Counted from the stretch's first letter, positions 31,611-40,341 are shown. The stretch: DNA of 51,408 nucleotides from an uncultured bacterium (GCA_949035555.1 CAROLD010000013.1:1-51408), one strand, 5' to 3'. The notes: generated by a model from the sequence alone, not told the origin. Numbers and translations: made by a program.

Positions 31611-32231
31611 TTAACGTATTAAAAACTGAATAAGAGACCAGATAATAACAGGAACAACTAAAAATACAACAGCAACAAGTCCGCTTGCGTTTGCATCAAA
31701 ATCGGCACTTGCTGAAACTTTTATACCACAAGCTCTCACGCTATTTAAAATATCTTTAGCCGCATTCGGAAAATCAATATAAAATTTAATATTTCTGCCG
31801 TCTTGAGTTGTAATATTCATAGATGAACAAAATCGGAATAATGTGGAATCCGCATTTCTTCCAAAACTTCGAGATTCGTAATCAGCTTCATTAACGTGTT
31901 CATAGGAAAAAACATCCCGAACTTCTTCAATTTTAAATTTAACATCAGCAATAGAATTAAACGGTATTACACAGGTATCATCAAAAATAATCATTCGTCT
32001 GTCCGTATCAATTGTTAACTTGCTGTATCCGTAATCCTTATATACATTTAACTGCATAACACACCAGTACCACATGCCTGCAAAAAGTGCTATCGGTGCT
32101 AAACACAAAATTGACTTAAATATAGATGTCAAAATAAGACAAACAACAATTGATATAATTATAAGAACTATATATAGCAGCGGATTTGCATACCATAAAC
32201 TTCTGTGCTGAGGTTTCCAGGATTTTTTCAT
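31611..32231 (-). CDS. Hypothetical membrane protein
   Basis: The 206-residue protein has two adjacent membrane helices near residues 18-62 (NPLLYIVLIIISIVVCLILT, then LAPIALFAGMWYWCVMQ). A soluble domain of about 115 residues with beta-rich character follows (RMIIFDDTCVIPFNSIADVKFKIEEV), then a final helix near residues 183-204. The soluble part could be a PH-like domain (bPH-type membrane proteins share this plan), but that is a guess. It follows lgt by 38 bases on the same strand. Confidence 0.65.
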   Translation of the reverse strand: MKKSWKPQHRSLWYANPLLYIVLIIISIVVCLILTSIFKSILCLAPIALFAGMWYWCVMQLNVYKDYGYSKLTIDTDRRMIIFDDTCVIPFNSIADVKFKIEEVRDVFSYEHVNEADYESRSFGRNADSTLFRFCSSMNITTQDGRNIKFYIDFPNAAKDILNSVRACGIKVSASADFDANASGLVAVVFLVVPVIIWSLIQFLIR

Positions 32232-32269
32232 AGTTAAATTATAAAACCGCAGTGAAAAATATAACTCGT

Positions 32270-33067
32270 TTATTTAATTGATTTTCTAAATAATATAACA
32301 GCAACCCCTGTTAAACCGACAAAAAACAGCACAGCAGAAACAATTTCGGCAATCGGCAAACTGCCCACATTCAAGGCGCTGTCAACCCTGATTTGTTCAA
32401 TAAAAAATCTTATAACAGAATATATTGTTAAATAGGCAAAGAAAGTCAAACCTCTGTATTTGCGTCCCCATTTAAGCAAGATAAACATCAAAACAAAAAA
32501 TGCCGCAAAATCTAAAACACTTTCATAAAGAAAAGTCGGATGAAAGAGTGAATAATCTGCAAACGCAGAAACTCTTCTGGTTTCAGGAATTAAAAGCCCC
32601 CATTTTTGACCTTCAACAGGTAGTCCGTAAGCTTCAGAGTTAAAATAATTACCCCATCTGCCGATAGATTGCCCGAGAATTGTAGAACAAGAAAGAGCAT
32701 CCATAATATTCATCAATGGAACTTTTGCTCTTTTTGAAGCAATAATCATACTCAGAACTCCGCCAATAATTGCACCATGGATAGACAATCCGCCTTGTCT
32801 GATATCAAGAATTTCAATTGGATGGGTAAAATAATAATGCGGGTTCAGAATGCAAAAATACAATCTCGCGCCAACAATTCCGAAAATTATAATAAACGGT
32901 GCGTATTCAAGAATAACATCCTTTACCAAATCAAAATTAACCCTGTTATACAGGATATTTCCGCTCACCATGGATGTAAATATTGCACACGCCATTGTTA
33001 CTCCGTACCAGTATACCGGCAAACCAAGCAAATTAAATGCAATATCTGGGGGTGACGGAATAATCAT
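32270..33067 (-). CDS. lgt: Prolipoprotein diacylglyceryl transferase
   Basis: The start at 33067 (MIIPSPPDIAFNLLGLPVYWYG) follows AGGA by 6 bases and the stop of the TPR gene by 1 base. Upstream codons belong to that gene's reverse frame. The 265-residue enzyme transfers diacylglycerol to the lipobox cysteine of prolipoproteins. The Lgt signature GRWGNYFNSEAYG lies near residue 140, with RQGGLSIHGAIIGG before it and HPTFLYES after it. About seven membrane segments are present. In Lgt the conserved Arg and His residues bind phosphatidylglycerol. Confidence 0.95.
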   Translation of the reverse strand: MIIPSPPDIAFNLLGLPVYWYGVTMACAIFTSMVSGNILYNRVNFDLVKDVILEYAPFIIIFGIVGARLYFCILNPHYYFTHPIEILDIRQGGLSIHGAIIGGVLSMIIASKRAKVPLMNIMDALSCSTILGQSIGRWGNYFNSEAYGLPVEGQKWGLLIPETRRVSAFADYSLFHPTFLYESVLDFAAFFVLMFILLKWGRKYRGLTFFAYLTIYSVIRFFIEQIRVDSALNVGSLPIAEIVSAVLFFVGLTGVAVILFRKSIK

Positions 33068-33068
33068 A

Positions 33069-33659
33069 TTATTCCTGAGGTTGTCCTTTATCAGGATTTC
33101 TTGCTTCATTGATTTTTTCAATCTGAGTTTCGACATCAGCTTTGTCTTCAGCATTTTGGTTTAACTCAAGATATTTTTGATAATTAGCAACCGCACCGTC
33201 ATATAGTTCAGAAACAAAAGCTTGTTCTTTGTCGGTAAGTTTATCAGTTAAATCAACAACCGTATTATCTTGTGATTGCGGTGTAAATAAAGTATCATCA
33301 ATATTCATTCTGACTTTTAACTGCTGCATATCAACTGCAAGGTTATTTTCTGCCGTAGCAAGTGAATAATAAACATCCGCATTGTTCGGTTTAATCTCAA
33401 GAGCTTTTTTGTATTCTTCGACAGCGTTAATATAATCTTCTGCTTTGGTATATGCGATTGCAAGGTTATAATGGGTTTCAAATATTGACGGATCTAAATC
33501 AAGACTTGATTTTAAACGTTCAATAGCCTGAGTGTAATCACCTTTTTCCATATAAGACCGGGCTTTGTTATTCAAGTCCTGAACCGCTAAATTATTGATA
33601 CAAGCAGTTGAAGCAACAGCTACGAAAAGAATACAAACCAGAGATAAAACTTTCTTCAT
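33069..33659 (-). CDS. TPR-repeat protein, possible lipoprotein
   Basis: The 196-residue protein has an N-terminal hydrophobic signal (KKVLSLVCILFVAVASTACINN). At least two TPR units follow at residues ~35-105 (ARSYMEKGDYTQAIERLKSSLDLDPS, HYNLAIAYTKAEDYINAVEEYKKALEIKPN, and a third start VYYSLATAEN). The cysteine at the end of the signal suggests a lipoprotein, but the lipobox STAC lacks Leu/Val/Ile at -3. It immediately precedes lgt, the enzyme that would lipidate it. The last ~30 residues are acidic. Partner proteins are unknown. AGAGGG precedes the ATG. Confidence 0.75.
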   Translation of the reverse strand: MKKVLSLVCILFVAVASTACINNLAVQDLNNKARSYMEKGDYTQAIERLKSSLDLDPSIFETHYNLAIAYTKAEDYINAVEEYKKALEIKPNNADVYYSLATAENNLAVDMQQLKVRMNIDDTLFTPQSQDNTVVDLTDKLTDKEQAFVSELYDGAVANYQKYLELNQNAEDKADVETQIEKINEARNPDKGQPQE

Positions 33660-33775
33660 ATAATCCCTCTTCTAAAACATGTTAAGCTCTTGTTAACGTA
33701 ATTATAATTTAATAATAAAAATATGGCAAATTTCATTAATTTAAGTTACAATAGGGAAGTAAAAAGGAGAATTAT

Positions 33776-34048
33776 ATGTCAGATGATAAAGTAGTCAGTT
33801 TGGGTTCAAAGAAAAAACAACACGCTGACGAAGCAGTTCATAAAGAAGAACAAAGAGATAAAGAACTAGTATATTGCAGTTTTTGCGGACGCCCTAATAC
33901 TCAGGTAATAAAAATGATACAGGGACCGGGTGTAAACATTTGTTCGGAATGCGTAATGATAGCAGTACAGTATCTGGTATTACAGGATAGAATGCCGTCA
34001 ACAGAAGCTCAGCGTATCCTGGATGCATTCTGGGGAAAGGCAAGATAA
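33776..34048 (+). CDS. Free-standing ClpX-type zinc-binding domain protein
   Basis: The 90-residue protein is a charged N-terminal tail of ~30 residues followed by one ClpX-type C4 zinc finger (VYCSFCGRPNTQVIKMIQGP, then GVNICSECVMI). It ends ~30 residues later with no AAA+ module. In ClpX this domain dimerises and recruits substrates and adaptors such as SspB. Here it may act as a detached adaptor or decoy. AAAGGAG precedes the ATG. The next gene starts directly at the base after its stop. clpP is encoded 5.6 kb downstream in the same direction. Confidence 0.82.
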   Translation: MSDDKVVSLGSKKKQHADEAVHKEEQRDKELVYCSFCGRPNTQVIKMIQGPGVNICSECVMIAVQYLVLQDRMPSTEAQRILDAFWGKAR

Positions 34049-35653
34049 GTGACATCTCCAAAATTTAAACAGTTAAATCCGTTTGAACTAAAATCCGCAT
34101 TGACAAATTTACTTAACAAAATAAATTCGGTGCAGGATGTACCCAATTGTCTTGCTGATTTTGAAATGCTTGATGCGCAGGAGGATAAAACTCTTTTATC
34201 AAAACTTTTGTTTAAAGAACTTGTAACAGCAAAAGTTGAAAAAATCCCTGTAATATGCTTTTTACTTGAACACTACACCCCGAAAGACGAACTTATAAAC
34301 AAACTCTGGGAAACTCTAAAAACTCCCGAACTGAGCAGTGAAATAAAAATAACAATAATCAACTTACTGCGCGAACTTGATGCTGACTGGTCTTACGAAA
34401 CATGTGAAGAATATCTTGGCGATGAGTCTGCCGATATATTGGACGAAAACACAAAAAATCTTTTAAATACAGCAATAATTAACCCTGAAGTTCAGATTGA
34501 TTTTCTTGATTTTATGGCGTCAATCAAGGTTCAAGACAAAATCACTCTGCTTAATTCTTTTGGTGAAGACTTCTCAGAAGATGCGCTTGCCAATATTCTT
34601 ATACCTGTTTTTGTCTCAAACCCGAACAGCGCAGAAGGAAAAGAAGCACTAAAAATTCTCGGCACAACTAAATCACAATTAGCGCTTCACATACTTGAAG
34701 AAATGTCAAAATGTGCAAAAGGCGAACTTTCACAGGAAGTCAGAAGAGCGCTTTCTACCTTAAAAATTTCCGGTATAAGAAAAGATAATACAAAAGAATT
34801 CTACAAAAAAATCCTTGCCGACAGCAAACCGCATAAATTCTACATTACATACCCTGACGGTCACGGCGATATGGCGCTTATTTTCACAAGAAAAACCACT
34901 GACAGCAAAATTCGTTTTGTATCAATAGTTATAAATATTGAAACAGGTGTAAAAGACTGCTTTGGATTTTTTGAGATTTCACAATTTGAATGCGACAAAA
35001 TTTTAGAAAGATTCCTGCGCGATGAAAAAACCGTTGACATCGCACCCGAAGCGTTTAAAACAATACTTCATAACGCAGAAATGCTGACAATTTCAAGAAA
35101 TAATAATAACTGGAAACTTCCGTACGAATATGTTTGCTGGAAAAACCTTCTGCTTGATATAGAAAACGATACTGACGATATTAAACAAATTTTAAAAGAA
35201 CAAATTCTGCCGAAAAAACCCGACAGCTCAACTATTTCAAAACTTGAAGATATTAAAGTGTCTTCTCACTGGTTCTTAGATGCGAACTACAGCGATGAAT
35301 TTGAAGACTTAATCAGAGATTTGAAATCCACAGATAATATTGACCAACTCGTAGAAAACTTTAATGGCAAAGTTTTTTACTATGAAGAAAAAATCTGCTG
35401 GATTGATAAACTCTTAATGTGTGCTTATATTAAATATTCCATAGGCAAAGACGATGAGGCGTCTTTATTATACGGACTATCACAGGATGACGGACAGCTC
35501 CGTGAAATGTTTACTCACATATTGAAACGCAGTGTTTATGAGTATTTAATGACAATTAAATATAATAAAGACCTCAATGCAGAAAACTTTTCACCTGAGG
35601 AAATTGAGAAAAAACTCAAATATATTGAAGAAAAGTGGGTTCAGCATGTATAA
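34049..35653 (+). CDS. Large helical protein of unknown function, HEAT-like
   Basis: The 534-residue protein starts with GTG immediately after the zinc-finger gene's stop, with AAGG 8 bases upstream. Residues 1-235 are repetitive helix pairs reminiscent of HEAT repeats (ITIINLLRELDADWSYETCEEYL, AEGKEALKILGTTKSQLALHILEEM). Residues ~250-340 look alpha/beta (HKFYITYPDGHGDMALIFT), and the rest is helical again. No catalytic motif, signal or membrane segment is seen. The coupled position implies action together with the ClpX-type zinc finger. It overlaps ruvX by 8 bases. Confidence 0.7.
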   Translation: MTSPKFKQLNPFELKSALTNLLNKINSVQDVPNCLADFEMLDAQEDKTLLSKLLFKELVTAKVEKIPVICFLLEHYTPKDELINKLWETLKTPELSSEIKITIINLLRELDADWSYETCEEYLGDESADILDENTKNLLNTAIINPEVQIDFLDFMASIKVQDKITLLNSFGEDFSEDALANILIPVFVSNPNSAEGKEALKILGTTKSQLALHILEEMSKCAKGELSQEVRRALSTLKISGIRKDNTKEFYKKILADSKPHKFYITYPDGHGDMALIFTRKTTDSKIRFVSIVINIETGVKDCFGFFEISQFECDKILERFLRDEKTVDIAPEAFKTILHNAEMLTISRNNNNWKLPYEYVCWKNLLLDIENDTDDIKQILKEQILPKKPDSSTISKLEDIKVSSHWFLDANYSDEFEDLIRDLKSTDNIDQLVENFNGKVFYYEEKICWIDKLLMCAYIKYSIGKDDEASLLYGLSQDDGQLREMFTHILKRSVYEYLMTIKYNKDLNAENFSPEEIEKKLKYIEEKWVQHV

Positions 35654-36050
35654 AGTAATGGCGCTAGATATCGGCACAAAAAGAATAGGCATCGCTCTAA
35701 GTGATTTTCTTTTAATGCTTGCAAACGGACATTCTTACATTGCGCGTGAACCCGAAGATAAAGCACTTGAAACCATTTACAAAATTGCAAAAGACAACCG
35801 CGTAGAAAAAATAGTTGTCGGAATTCCACTGAATATGGACGGAACAAAAGGGTTTCAAGCAGAAAACTGCGAAGAGTTTGCTTCAAAAATCAAAGGTTAC
35901 GAAATAATATTTGAAGACGAACGACTTACATCAGATACAGCAGAAGAAAACTTGCGCGCAAAAAAAATAGACTTTAGAAAAGATAAAGGGTTAGTTGATA
36001 TTGAGAGCGCTTGTATTATACTGGAACAATATTTATCGCGACAAAAATAA
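35646..36050 (+). CDS. ruvX: Putative Holliday junction resolvase / pre-16S rRNA nuclease RuvX (YqgF)
   Basis: The start at 35646 (MYKVMALDIGTKRIGIALSD) matches the family. Upstream in-frame codons lie in the preceding gene. The 134-residue RNase H-like nuclease shows the first catalytic Asp in ALDIGTKRIG, KIVVGIPLNMDGTKG, the Glu in FEDERLTSDTAEE and a final Asp in DIESACIILEQYL. YqgF matures 16S rRNA 5' ends in E. coli. The gene overlaps the unknown helical gene by 8 bases and precedes a DUF1292 gene by 13, as in Firmicutes. Confidence 0.92.
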   Translation: MYKVMALDIGTKRIGIALSDFLLMLANGHSYIAREPEDKALETIYKIAKDNRVEKIVVGIPLNMDGTKGFQAENCEEFASKIKGYEIIFEDERLTSDTAEENLRAKKIDFRKDKGLVDIESACIILEQYLSRQK

Positions 36051-36063
36051 AGGAGTAAATTAA

Positions 36064-36348
36064 ATGACAGAAGAAAAAGAAATTGACAACATTATTGAAA
36101 TCACAGACGACGACGGCACTGTAATCAAATGCGAATTATATGATATAATTGAATTTGAAGGAAAACAGTACGCATTATTAACAGAAAGCGAATCTGCTGA
36201 CGAAGAGCCTGAACTTGTACTAATGAGATACACAGAAGAAGGCGAAGAAAGTTATTTTGAAACAATTGACGATGATGATGAATTTGAAAAAGTTTCAGAA
36301 TATATCGAAAACTTAGATACAGAAAGTACTGACGAAGACGAAGAATAA
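36064..36348 (+). CDS. DUF1292 family acidic protein
   Basis: This 94-residue, very acidic protein matches DUF1292 (YrzB-like): IIEITDDDGTVIKCELYDIIEFEGKQYALLTE, LVLMRYTEEG, and an Asp/Glu-rich tail. Its function is unknown. AAGGAG lies 8 bases before the ATG. It lies between ruvX and the ClpC-N-domain gene, 11 bases from the latter. The ruvX-DUF1292 pairing is common in Firmicutes. Confidence 0.85.
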   Translation: MTEEKEIDNIIEITDDDGTVIKCELYDIIEFEGKQYALLTESESADEEPELVLMRYTEEGEESYFETIDDDDEFEKVSEYIENLDTESTDEDEE

Positions 36349-36359
36349 GGATTAAGAAT

Positions 36360-37721
36360 TTGTTTGAAAAGTTTACAGAAAAAGCACTGAACGTAATAGT
36401 TGAGGCACAAAATATCGCAATATATGACCACTCTGACAAAGTACTTGCAGAACATATGCTTCTTGCTCTGGTGAAAGAGACAAAAGGTTTTTGCGCAAAA
36501 ATCTTCAAGTCATATAACCTGACCTACGAAAGACTTGCCGAAGAAATTTATCTTACATTGAACATTGAAGATGTGGATATGAATTCGTCCATTCCGTTCA
36601 GTGATGCTTTCAAACAAATACTTATGCGGACTATGGAACTTGTCGAAAAATCAGGCAATTCCACTGTCCACTACGAACATCTTGTTCTTGCGGCATTTAC
36701 GGACAAAAATTCACAAATTCCTCAATATCTTGAGAATGTAGGATTTGATGTCGAAAAATCAAAACCGCTTATTGAAAAACTTGTTCAACGTAAAGCAAAA
36801 AAAGATTTTCACCCTGAACTTGATGAAAATAAAGAACCTGAAATTAATCTGACACAGGAAACAGATGCACTGTTTGATAACCCGCAGTCCTCAAAAATAT
36901 TTGAACGTGCAGTTTCAAAACTTTCTGCATCAAACTACGAAATTTTGGGTACAGAACAAATTATTTCATCAATTTTAGAAGATAAAGACTCTGATTTAGC
37001 TAAAATTTTGGCACAATTTGGAGTCACTGAAGAACTTTTTGAGGAAAAGCTTTCAAGAGTTCAATCACGTCAAGCTGAATACGAAGGGCGTCAAGTAGTG
37101 TTTACTCCAAACGCATTTATTGCGATGAGTTTGGCACTCCAAACAGCTAAAGAACTCGGCTCTTCAGAAGTTCTTCCGGAACACATGATTCTGGGACTTT
37201 TGAAGACTAAAAAAGGAGTTGCCTATAATATTTTCAAAGAACTGAGAATAAATGACGATGATTTGGCTCATGGAATTATTAAACCAATCGAAAAACAAAT
37301 GCCTGAAACCCTTACGATTCTAAGACTAGCAAAACAGGAAGCGCGCAGACTCGGCAGAAACATTGTGGGAACAGAAATGTTTTTACTAGGTATAATCGGG
37401 GAAGCAACAGGAATCGGTGCAATTGTTCTAAATGAACTGGAAATAAATATTCGCGATGCACGAATTATTGTTGAACAAATTATCGGTTCCGGTAACGAAT
37501 ATTCTGATGGAGAAATCGTTTTCACAAAACGTGCAAAACGCGTACTAGAAACAGCATGGGAACACGCTAAAAAAGCAAATAAGACAAAAATTGAATCGTC
37601 TGACCTTTTGTGGGCTATCACAACTGAACCAACATCGCTTGCAATGCAGGCTCTGGAACAGCTTGGCTCCGATGTTGTTGAAATTCGCGAAGGCATAAAA
37701 AAACATTCTGTTAATCAATAA
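36360..37721 (+). CDS. Tandem ClpC-type N-domain protein without ATPase
   Basis: The 453-residue protein is built from six Clp repeat half-motifs, that is, three Clp N domains. They lie near residues 2-66, 79-143, 170-235, 248-308, 314-376 and 388-448. The last two match ClpC best (ARRLGRNIVGTEMFLLGIIG, then IVFTKRAKRVLETAWEHAKK). There is no Walker motif and no AAA+ module. Clp N domains bind adaptors and substrates. Plant ClpT proteins are a precedent for AAA-free Clp N domains that dock on the ClpP ring. The start is TTG with AAGG 9 bases upstream. tilS starts 2 bases after the stop, and clpP lies further along. Confidence 0.85.
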   Translation: MFEKFTEKALNVIVEAQNIAIYDHSDKVLAEHMLLALVKETKGFCAKIFKSYNLTYERLAEEIYLTLNIEDVDMNSSIPFSDAFKQILMRTMELVEKSGNSTVHYEHLVLAAFTDKNSQIPQYLENVGFDVEKSKPLIEKLVQRKAKKDFHPELDENKEPEINLTQETDALFDNPQSSKIFERAVSKLSASNYEILGTEQIISSILEDKDSDLAKILAQFGVTEELFEEKLSRVQSRQAEYEGRQVVFTPNAFIAMSLALQTAKELGSSEVLPEHMILGLLKTKKGVAYNIFKELRINDDDLAHGIIKPIEKQMPETLTILRLAKQEARRLGRNIVGTEMFLLGIIGEATGIGAIVLNELEINIRDARIIVEQIIGSGNEYSDGEIVFTKRAKRVLETAWEHAKKANKTKIESSDLLWAITTEPTSLAMQALEQLGSDVVEIREGIKKHSVNQ

Positions 37722-37723
37722 TT

Positions 37724-39064
37724 ATGAATGAAATCAGTGAAAAAATTGAATTATTTCTAAAAAAATACTCATTAAATAAATCAAATTTGATTTATTTATG
37801 TGCATTTTCTGGCGGTTTTGATTCCATGTGTCTTCTTGATTCATTAAAAAAACTTACCTCAAACAGAGTTATTGCCATTCATCTTAATCACGCCTGGCGC
37901 GGTGAAGAAAGCGACAGAGAAGAAAAAAATTGTCAAAATTTCTGCGAAAAAATCGGGGTTGAATTTTACAGCGAACGTCTGGACGAGAATATCCCGCACA
38001 CAGAAACTGCCGCACGCGAAGCAAGATATGAATTTTTTGAAAATTGCGCCAAAAAATTTAATAGCCGCATTGTTTTTACGGCACATAACAAAAACGATAA
38101 CGCGGAAACACTTATTTACAGAATATGCAAGGGGACAGGGATTTCAGGACTTCAAGGGATTGCAGCACACCGCGGGATATACTATCGTCCCCTGCTTGAC
38201 GTAAGTCGTGCTGAAATTGAAAAATACTGTCAAAATCATCACCTGAACCCTAATTTCGACAGTTCAAATAACGATACCAAATACAAACGAAACTTCATTC
38301 GCACAAAGGTAATGCCTGCACTTTGCGAGGTTAACCCGCATATCATAGACACCGTGAATACTCTTTCCACAGTTGCGAAAGAAGAAACTGAAATTGTAGA
38401 AGAGTATTTAAAACTCATTCTGGATAAATTTACACACGACGGAAAAATAAAAACCACAAAATTTTTGGCACAAACAGACGCAGTACAAAAAAGAATAATC
38501 TATAAAATATTTATCGACAACAATCTTGACTATACACGCGAAAAAATTCTTAAAATCCAAGAATTTATCAAAGAAAATTCAATATTAAAATCCGGAAAGA
38601 CCTGCTCCTTGACAACTGACTTGTGGATTTTTACAAGCGATAAATTTATCGCGGTAATTAACAGTAATAAAACCGCGCCGCTGTCTCTTAATATATTAAA
38701 GGCAGGCAGGTACGAAACCGAGCAATATATCTTTGAATTGGATGAGTTTACAAAAGATGTGAAAAAATTCCCAGAAGATACGGATAATACCGCATACGTT
38801 GATTTGAGTAAAATTGAGATAAATTTTGAATTGAGAACCCGCGAAGACGGTGATTATATACAGCCTTTCGGAATGCAAGGCTCTCAAAAACTAAAAAAAT
38901 ATCTTAATGAAAAGAAAATTCCAAACCACGAGAAAGATAATTTACTATTCCTAGCGCAGGACAAAGAAATTCTCTGGGCGATAAATCTTGGAATAAGTGA
39001 GAAAATAAAAGTTACGGATAAACCGACACACAGAATTAAATTTTATAAAAAAGAGGGGGCATAA
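37724..39064 (+). CDS. tilS: tRNA(Ile)-lysidine synthase
   Basis: TilS changes C34 of the CAU-anticodon isoleucine tRNA to lysidine. The 446-residue protein has the PP-loop ATP site CAFSGGFDSMCLL near residue 27, AIHLNHAWRGEESDREE, FTAHNKNDNAETLIYRICKGTG and YRPLLDVSRAEI. The C-terminal TilS domain contains LRTREDGDYIQPFGMQGSQKLKKYL. hpt starts at the next base after the stop, the classical tilS-hpt pair. In many bacteria ftsH follows, but here it is elsewhere in the window. Confidence 0.95.
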   Translation: MNEISEKIELFLKKYSLNKSNLIYLCAFSGGFDSMCLLDSLKKLTSNRVIAIHLNHAWRGEESDREEKNCQNFCEKIGVEFYSERLDENIPHTETAAREARYEFFENCAKKFNSRIVFTAHNKNDNAETLIYRICKGTGISGLQGIAAHRGIYYRPLLDVSRAEIEKYCQNHHLNPNFDSSNNDTKYKRNFIRTKVMPALCEVNPHIIDTVNTLSTVAKEETEIVEEYLKLILDKFTHDGKIKTTKFLAQTDAVQKRIIYKIFIDNNLDYTREKILKIQEFIKENSILKSGKTCSLTTDLWIFTSDKFIAVINSNKTAPLSLNILKAGRYETEQYIFELDEFTKDVKKFPEDTDNTAYVDLSKIEINFELRTREDGDYIQPFGMQGSQKLKKYLNEKKIPNHEKDNLLFLAQDKEILWAINLGISEKIKVTDKPTHRIKFYKKEGA

Positions 39065-39595
39065 ATGGAAATAAAAATCGAAGACTTAAAAGTATTATTC
39101 AGCGAAGAACAGCTTCAAACAAGGATAAAAGCACTTGCAGATGAAATGAACAAATTCTATAACGGCGAAGAAATTGTAGCAATTTGTGTGCTGAAAGGCG
39201 CGGTGATGTTTGCAACAGATCTTGTAAAAAATCTTGATATGCCTTTAAAGATGGAGTTCATACGACTCTCCAGCTACGGTTCATCTACCACCACATCAGG
39301 AAAAGTTAATGCCGTTGACATCCAGCTTCCTGATTTGAACGGCAAAAATGTACTCATAATCGAAGATATTGTTGATACAGGTTTGACTGCAAAATTTCTG
39401 ACAGATTTCATACATTGCAACTTTAATGTTAAATCCTTCAAATTCTGCTCACTTTTAGACAAAAAAATCACAAGAAAAGTCGATATAGAACCTGATTATT
39501 ACGGTTTTGAAGTTGATGACAAGTTCGTTGTAGGCTACGGGCTGGATTATGACGGATACTACAGAAACCTAAAATACATCGGTTACAAGGAATAA
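39065..39595 (+). CDS. hpt: Hypoxanthine phosphoribosyltransferase
   Basis: The 176-residue enzyme salvages hypoxanthine or guanine with PRPP. The PRPP loop is VLIIEDIVDTGLTAKFL near residue 97. The N-terminal CVLKGAVMFATDLV and the C-terminal DDKFVVGYGLDYDGYYRNLKYIG are family blocks. It lies directly after tilS. A 56-base gap then separates it from clpP, which has AAAGGAG. Confidence 0.94.
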   Translation: MEIKIEDLKVLFSEEQLQTRIKALADEMNKFYNGEEIVAICVLKGAVMFATDLVKNLDMPLKMEFIRLSSYGSSTTTSGKVNAVDIQLPDLNGKNVLIIEDIVDTGLTAKFLTDFIHCNFNVKSFKFCSLLDKKITRKVDIEPDYYGFEVDDKFVVGYGLDYDGYYRNLKYIGYKE

Positions 39596-39651
39596 TGTAT
39601 CTTGCTTAATAAAATTATTTAGTATAAAATTGGTATCAAAAGGAGAGCAAA

Positions 39652-40266
39652 ATGGATCAAGAAACATATATGAAAATAATGGGTTACGTCCCTACAGTTA
39701 TTGAAGCATCTTCACGCGGAGAACGTTCGTTTGATATCTTTTCAAGACTGTTAAGAGAAAGAATTATTTTCCTCGGAACAGAAATTAACGATGAAGTTGC
39801 AAACTCTGTTGTGGCACAGCTATTGCTGTTAGACAGTGAAAATTCTGAAAAAGACATTATGTTATATATTAACAGCCCCGGCGGTGTAATAACAGCAGGT
39901 ATGGCGATTTATGACACAATGAACCTAATTAAATCAGATGTTTCTACAATTTGTTTAGGTGACGCGGCATCAATGGGTGCATTCTTATTATGTTCAGGTG
40001 CTAAAGGCAAAAGACTTGCACTTCCGAACGCAAGAGTAATGATTCACCAACCTCTTGGCGGCGCTCAAGGTCAAGCAACAGACATTGAACTTGAAGCAAA
40101 AGAAATTCGCCGTATGAAAGACATGTTAATAGGAATTATGGCAGAAAATTCAGGTCAGCCGTTTGACAAAGTAAAAGAAGATTGTGAACGTGACCACTTC
40201 TTAACAGCTTACGAAGCAAGAGATTATGGTTTGATTGACAAAGTTGTTGAAAGAAATTCAAAGTAA
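39652..40266 (+). CDS. clpP: ATP-dependent Clp protease proteolytic subunit
   Basis: The 204-residue protein has the ClpP catalytic triad: Ser in GDAASMGAFLL near residue 103, His in ARVMIHQPLGGAQGQ near residue 128, and the following Asp near 177. RIIFLGTEINDEVANSVVAQLLLLDSE and YINSPGGVITAGMAIYDTM are typical. It forms the tetradecameric chamber fed by Clp ATPases. Neither clpX nor clpC follows, although a ClpX-type zinc finger and a ClpC-type N-domain array are encoded upstream. AAAGGAG precedes the ATG and a terminator follows. Confidence 0.97.
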   Translation: MDQETYMKIMGYVPTVIEASSRGERSFDIFSRLLRERIIFLGTEINDEVANSVVAQLLLLDSENSEKDIMLYINSPGGVITAGMAIYDTMNLIKSDVSTICLGDAASMGAFLLCSGAKGKRLALPNARVMIHQPLGGAQGQATDIELEAKEIRRMKDMLIGIMAENSGQPFDKVKEDCERDHFLTAYEARDYGLIDKVVERNSK

Positions 40267-40298
40267 CCAATTATTAAGAAATATTAACAAAAGACCTC

Positions 40299-40333
40299 AA
40301 AACATGCAATTACTTGTGATTGCATGTTTTTAT
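40299..40333 (+). terminator. Terminator after clpP
   Basis: AAAACATGCAAT (40299-40310) pairs perfectly over 12 bp with ATTGCATGTTTT (40319-40330) around an 8-base loop, with T-rich sequence at the 3' edge. It lies 33 bases after the clpP stop. Confidence 0.75.
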
Positions 40334-40341
40334 ATAGATGT

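Noticed and set aside
33069..33659. Firm lipoprotein call for the TPR protein
   Set aside because: The cysteine follows S-T-A rather than L/V/I-x-G/A/S, so the lipobox is not canonical despite the adjacent lgt gene.
37268..37696. Minus-strand open frame of 142 codons inside the Clp N-domain gene
   Set aside because: Antisense shadow of a well-supported gene, with serine- and isoleucine-rich low-complexity translation and no ribosome-binding site.
36360..37721. Truncated ClpC ATPase gene
   Set aside because: The N-domain array ends cleanly, tilS starts 2 bases later, and no Walker motif is found in any frame nearby. It looks like a complete ATPase-free gene.
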